A DNA stretch of 64,000 bases from Pterois miles (Eukaryota; Chordata; Actinopteri; Perciformes; Scorpaenidae). Under the pieces are notes generated by a model. The model ran no database searches, was not told where the DNA came from, and worked only from the letters and a program-made list of their open reading frames with translations. The stretch lies in NCBI GenBank assembly GCA_947000775.1, contig CAMQGK010000008.1:19152001-19216000 (forward strand). Direction: 5' to 3'. A program made the translations under genes and the position numbers. Shown here in pieces: positions 58,240 through 64,000 of the stretch (its first letter is position 1; each line of letters opens with the position of its first letter).

Positions 58240-60298
58240 TAATATAATTTCTGTCACTTTTGTTGTAATAATTTTCTGTAAATCCTATCAAGATGAATAA
58301 TTCCAACTATTAATGTAATGCGATGCAATCTCTTTCTGCTTTTAATGAAAAGCTCAATAAATATTTACAGTTACAGTAACATTATAGTGACCTCCTCATT
58401 TAAGATAAAAATCATTTAATTAATTAATGTATTTGTTTGGGACAATATACCCTTCGACCAACAGAACAGTTGTCATGAGCCAGAGTTCGTCTTTATGGTC
58501 TGTGAATTACCTTGAAATTCAACAGCCATGCGGTACAAAGTTCATATGTATCACAAGGAGCGTGCACAGGATATAACACCTACACCAACTGAACACATGT
58601 AAAAAACAACACAAAAAGGTGCACTGCAGCCAAAGAGTTGTCAACATGAATGACAAATGAACAATGCATAGAAATCACAGTCAACACTGGATTTGTTGCA
58701 GCTGCATGCAGATGTTTGAGGGAGATATGGAGTGGCATTGGCCTCCACTAGTTCCTTCTTAATTCATATAAAAACTCATTTTTATGAGCAAAGACCAATG
58801 TGAAAACCATTCAGGTTTCAGCTTCTCAAGTTTACTATTAAATGGACAAGGATCTCTTGCAACAACAGACAGTAGTAGACAGAAGTATCGCTGTAGTATT
58901 TTAAATGCATATTTCCCTTAAAAGATAAGTAAACGGAGTATAATGCAAAAACAATAAGTAGAAAGCCTTTGGTTTCACACAAACAGCGAGTGTTTCCTGT
59001 TTCCTCTATAAGTTTTCTTCTTCACACTTCAGACATCACTGCAGCCACTTACAGGCAGAAACCAGTTTAAACTAGTCATAAACCCAAACGGTGGTCTGGT
59101 ATTAGGAATCCAAGTTGTAATTGCAGTAGCTACTAGTGTGCTGCTTAGACTAGTTATTAGATGTGATGAGAGTGATGAGAGCTTTATTCAGCGTAGCGGG
59201 TTACCTGGTAAAAGTTAATTGAAGTGAGTAAATTATTATTTTGACGACCTTGTTTTGGTTCCAGAAGTAAGAAGATATCATTGACAATTCCACCAACATT
59301 ACTGACAAAGCTAATGAGTGAAAGTCCAGCTGAACAGAGACTGGTATGTCCTGTAGCAGAACCAAACTAACTCAGACTGACTCAAACTGACTCGAAGTGA
59401 CTCAAAGTGACTCGAAGTGACTCGGCTGCTGCTGATACCAGCTCGCTGCCCTCCACACTTCCTGTCTGCTAAAGAAACGAGACTGGGCTTCGGGGCGGAT
59501 TGGTTTGTGTAACAGTCAGACAGTATGCTCAGGGCTTGTTAGACTGGGGATATATTTACAGGTCTGGACTCGGACATGGTGAGGCGATACAACAGTAGTG
59601 GACAGCGAGTGTGTGAGAGCTGATAGCGGCAGTCGTGTGCAGGATCTAGTAAGTAGTTTTGTCAGCGTCCGGCTCAGAGTGCGAGGTCAACGCGATCTCA
59701 ATAGCATGACATTTCAACGACATCATATGACCGTGAAACAGTCACGGTGATGTTTAAGCAACAAAACCACTTAGTTAGGTTTAGGAAAACATCTTAATTA
59801 TCTTAACTTTTGGCTGTCACCATCTTGATTTTTTTTTTTTTTTAATCATCATCTTGATTTTGGTCTTGGTTTTTTGCAACCAGAGGTGAGTAGGTGGAGC
59901 TCAGTACGACTGAATGAGAAAATGTTTCCCTTAACTTTGATGAAGTGACCACAGACAGTTTCCCTCTGTTTCCAGGCTTTATGCTAACTAAGCTTAGCTA
60001 AGCTAACCAGCTGGAGAGAGGCGTCAATCTGGACATCTGATGCTCAGCAGCAAGCAGAAGAAGAGTGTTTCCCAAAATGCTGAGCTTTTCCTTTAAAAGA
60101 AGCAGTCAGTGAATGGTAGTAAGTGCATGTGCGTGAACAAATTGATTTGTGATGAAGTCTACGGTGGATTTATGTTGGTAACAGTCTTTCCTGCAGCTCC
60201 TTCCTGTGGTGGTCTGTTCTTTTAGTATGACCTGTGGTTTTAACTGCACAATGCTCCTCCTCATTCAGTAGTCAGCTATGTTTCAGCCTGCAGACACC
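58240..60298. other. Intergenic region before the Ig gene
   Basis: No coding region seen. 59690-59900 (CATGACATTTCAACGACATC, GTTAGGTTTAGGAAAACATC) resembles a common fish repeat of unnamed family. 59370-59425 holds short GACTCAAAGT repeats. Confidence 0.4.
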
Positions 60299-63200
60299 AT
60301 GAAGGCAACACTGCTTCTCCTCTGTGAGTAAAGAAACTTCTCTAAATTATCTTCAGAAACAAAACAAAGTGAATTTGTCTGCCAGGAACAGAGATGCGTT
60401 TGTGTAGATTATGAATCGTTAAATCGTGTTCTGTGAAGCTGAATGTGTGACTCTGTGCTTTCAGTGTTGAGTGTCTGCCAGCCGTCCATCCACAACCACG
60501 GTAAGTTTCAAGCCTCATGTATGAGATGATGGATTGTTTACAGTGGAATCTAAGTGGCTGGAGAGAGTTGACCAGTGCATTATTTATATACAGGTGCTGG
60601 CCAGTAAATTAGAATATCATCAAAAAGTTGAATTATTTCAGTAATTCCATTCAAAAAGTGAAACTTGTACATATATATTCATGCAATGCACACAGACCGA
60701 TGTATTTCCAATGTTTATTTCTTTTAATTTTGATATTTATAAGTGACAACTAATGAAAACTCCAAATTTGGTATCTCAAAAAATTAGAATATTGAAAAGG
60801 CCAATGAAAAAAAAAAGTTTTTTTAGAAATGTTGGCCAACTGAAAAGAATGAACATGAAAAGCATGCACATGTATAGCACTCAATACTTAGTCGGGGCTC
60901 CTTTTGCCTCAATCACTGCATTAATGCGGCGTGGCATGGACTCGATCAGTCTGTGGCACTGCTCAGGTGTTATGAGAGCCCAGGTTGCTCTGATAGTCGT
61001 CTTCAGCTCCTCTGCATTGTTGGGTCTAGCGTATTGCATCTTCCGCTTCACAATACCCCATAGATTTTCTATGGGGTTAAGGTCAGGCGAGTTTGCTGGC
61101 CAATCAAGGACAGGGATACCATGGTCCTTGAACCAGGTACTGGTGGTTTTGGCACTGTGTGCAGGTGCCAAGTCCTGTTGAAAAGTGAAATCTGCATCTC
61201 CATAAAGTTGGTCAGCAGCAGGAAGCATGAAGTGCTCTAACACTTCCTGGTAGACGGCTGCATTGACCTTGGACCTCAGGAAACAGAGTGGGCCAACACC
61301 GGCAGATGACATGGCACCCCACACCATCGCTGACGGTGGAAACTTTACACTGGACCTCATGCAACGTGGATTCTGTGCTTCTCCGCTCTTCCTCCAGACT
61401 CTGGGTCCTTGATTTCCAAAGGAAATGCAAAATTTGCTTTCATCAGAAAACATAACTTTGGACCACTCAGCAGCAGTCCAGTCCTTTTTGTCCTTGGCCC
61501 AGGCGAGACGCTTCTTACGCTGTTTCTTGTTCAAGAGTGGCTTGACACACGGCATGCGACAGCTGAATCCCATGTCTTTCATGCGTCTCTTCGTGGTGGT
61601 TCTTGAAGCGCTGACTCCAGCTGCAGTCCACTCTTTGTGGATCTCCCCCACATTTTTGAATGGGTTTGTCGTCACAATTCTCTGCAGGGTGCGGTTATCC
61701 CTAGAGCTTGTACACTTTTTTCTACCACATTTTTTCCGTCCCTTCGCCTGTCTGTTAATGTGCTTGGACACAGAGCTCTGTGAACAGCAAGCTTCTTTAG
61801 CAATCACCTTTTGTGTCTTGCCCTCCTTGTACAAGGTGTCAATGGTCGTCTTTTGGACAACTGTTAAGTCAGAAGTCTTCCCCATGATTGTGGAGCCTTC
61901 AGAACACGACTGAGGGACCTTTTAAAGGCCTTTGCAGGTGTTTTGAGTTAATCAGCTGATTAGTGTGGCACCAGGTGTCTTCTATATTGAGCCTTTTCAG
62001 AATATTCAAATTTTCTGAGATACTGAATTTGGTGTTTTCATTAGCTGTCAGTTGTAATAATAAAAATGAAAATGAATAAACACTTGAAATATATCACTAT
62101 GTGTGGAAGGAAAGTATACAGTAAACAAGTTTCACTTTTTGAATGGAATTACTGAAATAATTCAACTTTTTGATGATATTCTAATTTACTGGCCAGCACC
62201 TGTATGTACTGTATGAAATCTAAAATGTCGGAGGAACTTTGATGTTTGCTGCCCGCCGCTTCCTGTCTGTCTGAAGAAGATTTACTCGCTTGCTGCAAAT
62301 AGAAACCGTCCTCCCAGGTGGTCGGTGATTGCTGTCAGGTAGGTATCTATAAGTATAGCTAAGTATAGCTATGAGTTGCAAAATGATGTTGTGATGTCAC
62401 CGAGTGATAACGTCGTTACGTAGAACACAGAGTGTATAAGAAAAGTCAATGTAGTCACAATGACGTCACCCATTGATTTATGGCTTACAGTTGTGAAGCC
62501 TTGACTTCAGCATTTTGGACGTCACCATCTTGATTTTTTGCCGTCACCATCTTGGTTTTTGGTTGTCGCCATCTTGGTTTTCACCGTGTTGAAAGTATTT
62601 TTGTAAATGAAACGTAGACCTGTCTCTGTCCAGCCTCTGTGACGGTCAGCCCCAGCCGGTCTCAGTATTTTGAGTACGAGAAAGTCTCTGTGAGCTGTGA
62701 GCAGTTCAGCCCTGAATGGACGGTGTGGAGATACACAGCAGATCGGTCAGTTTACCAAAAAAATGTAAAAAACACCGACATCACAGCTCTCAACTATTTC
62801 CACGTGTTTAAATGTTTGATTAATGGTGCGCCGTGATCCCAGTTTGAAGCTGTCCCAGTGTGGATCGGACTGGGGCGACCAGACCTCCTCCAGCTGCGAC
62901 ATGAAGACCATCAAACTGTCTGACAGTGGAGTTTACTGGTGTGAATCAGAGCACAGAGACAGCAGCAACACCGTCAACATCACCATCATGGGTGAGGTTC
63001 ACAGCACGACATCACAGTCGCACAGCTTCTGCTTCTGCTTCTGCTTCTCCTTCTGCTTCTGCTTCTGCTTCTTCTTTTGCTTCTTCTTCTGCTTCTGCTT
63101 CTTCTGCTTCTGCTTCTGCTTCTGCTTCTCCTTCTGCTTCTGCTTCTTCTTCTGCTTCTGCTTCTGCTTCTGCTTCTCCTTCTCCTTCTGCTTCTGCTTC

Positions 63201-63890
63201 TTCTTCTGCTTCTTCTTCTGCTTCTTCTGCTTTTGCTGCTGCTTCTGCTTCTGCTTCTGCTTCTCCTTCTGCTTCTGCTTCTTCTTCTGCTTCTTCTTCT
63301 TCTGCTTCTTGTTCTGCTTCTTCTGCTTTTGCTGCTGCTTCTGCTTCTGCTTCTGCTTCTTCTTCTTCTTCTGCTTCTTCTTCTTCTTCTTCTGCTTCTT
63401 CTTCTTCTTCTTCTTCTTCTTCTCTTCTTCTTCTTCTTCTTCTTCTGCTTCTTCTTCTGCTTCTGCTGCTGCTTCTTCTCCTGCTGCTGCTTCTTCTCCT
63501 TCTTCTGCTTCTTCTTCTGCTGCTTCTTCTTCTTCTGCTTCTGCTGCTTCTGCTTCTCCTTCTGCTTCTTCTTCTTCTGCTTCTTCTTCTGCTTCTTCTG
63601 CTTCTGCTTGTTGTAAATTTCTCCACTGTGGGACTAATAAAGAAATATCTTATCTTATCTTATCTTCTTCTGCTTCTTCTTGTTTCTTCTTCTTCTTCTG
63701 CTTCTTCTCCTTCTGCTGCTTCTGCTTCTTCTTCTGCTTCTGCTTCTGCTTCTTCTGCTTCTTCTGCTTCCTCTGCTTCTTCTTCTGCTTCTTCTTCTTC
63801 TGCTTCTGCTTCTGCTTCTTCTGCTTCTTCTTCTGCTTCTGCTTCTACTTCTGCTTCTTGTTTTTCCTGTTTCAAGGCACGTTTTCATGA
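60299..63890 (+). CDS. Small Ig-domain protein, fish Fc-receptor-like
   Basis: Proposed exons: 60299-60323 (start), 60465-60500, 62634-62745, 62843-62991 and 63877-63890. Joined they give 111 residues: a signal peptide (MKATLLLLLLSVCQ), then one Ig domain with VSVSCEQF, the WTVW core, a second Cys region SSSCDMKTIKLSDSGVYWC and an NIT sequon. This pattern matches the Fc-receptor-like and related Ig proteins of teleosts. Splitting the domain at 62746-62842 is required to keep the frame. The last exon is tentative: it adds only GTFS and a stop, followed by AATAAA at 63958. Alternatively a second Ig exon lies beyond the window, or the gene is a pseudogene with a frame break. Exact family is not certain. 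Confidence 0.6.
60591..62202 (-). mobile_element. Apparently intact Tc1-like transposon
   Basis: 1612 bp flanked by TA on both sides (60589-60590, 62203-62204). The outer 78 bp at each end, beginning CAGGTGCTGGCCAGTAAATT, are identical inverted copies, and a second, imperfect inverted pair lies about 150 bp further in (near 60750 and 62040). The whole-length transposase reads on the minus strand. Identical ends and an unbroken gene suggest a recent insertion. It occupies the intron between the second and third exons of the Ig gene, antisense to it. Confidence 0.95.
60881..61885 (-). CDS. Tc1 transposase, full length
   Basis: 334 residues with no stop or shift, the usual Tc1 length. The N-terminal half has two helix-turn-helix units (about 5-50 and 65-115) that bind the inverted repeats, with a basic GRKKCGRKK hook (nuclear-localisation-like) between them. 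The catalytic DD34E triad is present: Asp148 (FSDESKF), Asp238 (QQDLAPAHS) and Glu273 (SPDLNPIENLW), with 34 residues between the last two. Such enzymes cut and paste the element into TA sites. All visible key residues are kept, so activity is possible but not shown. Confidence 0.95.
   Translation of the reverse strand: MGKTSDLTVVQKTTIDTLYKEGKTQKVIAKEACCSQSSVSKHINRQAKGRKKCGRKKCTSSRDNRTLQRIVTTNPFKNVGEIHKEWTAAGVSASRTTTKRRMKDMGFSCRMPCVKPLLNKKQRKKRLAWAKDKKDWTAAEWSKVMFSDESKFCISFGNQGPRVWRKSGEAQNPRCMRSSVKFPPSAMVWGAMSSAGVGPLCFLRSKVNAAVYQEVLEHFMLPAADQLYGDADFTFQQDLAPAHSAKTTSTWFKDHGIPVLDWPANSPDLNPIENLWGIVKRKMQYARPNNAEELKTTIRATWALITPEQCHRLIESMPRRINAVIEAKGAPTKY
62746..62842 (+). other. Candidate 97-bp intron inside the Ig exon
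   Basis: Starts GTCAGT, ends GATCCCAG, with TGATTAAT as a possible branch site about 30 bases before the end. Left unspliced, the frame stops at 62833-62835. Removed, TADR joins LKLSQCG and the Ig domain continues unbroken. A CAGTTT hexamer occurs at both ends (62748 and 62840). Confidence 0.55.
63010..63870. repeat. TTCTGC/TTCTTC microsatellite
   Basis: About 850 bp of TTC and TGC triplets, interrupted at 63612-63667 by the retroposon-like tail CTCCACTGTGGGACTAATAA with TTATC repeats. It is open in all three plus frames (poly-Leu, Phe/Cys, Ser/Ala) and these are not genes. It follows the last clear Ig exon. Confidence 0.97.
63612..63667 (+). repeat. Second copy of the TATCT retroposon-like tail
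   Basis: Nearly identical to 13310-13380 (AATTTCTCCACTGTGGGACT, TAATAAAGAAATATC, TTATC repeats). It sits inside the triplet microsatellite, which may have grown around it. Confidence 0.6.
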
Positions 63891-64000
63891 AACTACTCTG
63901 ACCAAAGATTTGGCATCGATGTGACTCGTATCTTTCCTTCGTCAGTGCTGATTGTTAAATAAACAAAACTCTAACAACATGTGGAGAGAACAGAAATACA

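Noticed and set aside
62639..63890. Pseudogene call for the Ig gene on the basis of the stop at 62833
   Set aside because: A GT-AG segment whose removal restores the exact domain makes a split exon at least as likely; left open.

Overview
The window is vertebrate nuclear DNA, almost certainly from a ray-finned (teleost) fish. Genes are split into small exons with GT/AG borders, the protein segments match vertebrate families, and the spacers carry Tc1-type transposons, a tRNA-headed SINE with a GGATG tail and many minisatellites. There are no bacterial operons, CRISPR arrays or prophages. All four host genes read on the plus strand.

Layout. (1) About 483-15679: 3' half of NFXL1, an NF-X1-type zinc-finger protein; its 5' exons lie before base 1. 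(2) 17968-41000: CORIN, the membrane-anchored serine protease that activates natriuretic peptides. All 24 coding exons join in frame to an intact 1118-residue protein. (3) 46893-54981: an SLC9B2/NHA2-type Na+/H+ antiporter, 14 coding exons in frame, 542 residues. (4) From 60299 toward the right edge: a small Ig-domain gene of the fish Fc-receptor-like kind, with an apparently intact Tc1-like transposon (60591-62202) in one intron. NFXL1 and CORIN are also neighbours in tetrapods. As I recall, SLC9B2 lies elsewhere in mammals, so its position here is a fish-lineage arrangement. The genes are unrelated in function; only the NFXL1-CORIN pairing is conserved order.

The most unusual property is the tandem-repeat load. 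Introns and spacers hold more than twenty minisatellite or microsatellite blocks, including a 4.8 kb TCC-rich tract in CORIN intron 2 and 0.9-1.8 kb arrays in NFXL1 and CORIN. Most long open frames in the window are products of these repeats and are not genes.

Points worth follow-up: a minisatellite that abuts an NFXL1 exon and copies a candidate splice donor dozens of times; an apparent frameshift that removes the NFXL1 C-terminal anchor; a CORIN upstream ORF whose stop overlaps an internal in-frame start (TGATG); inverted repeats flanking two CORIN exons; a 97-bp GT-AG segment that splits an Ig domain and restores its frame; and a dispersed repeat family with five copies here, one carrying a later SINE insertion. 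I found no wholly new multi-gene system.
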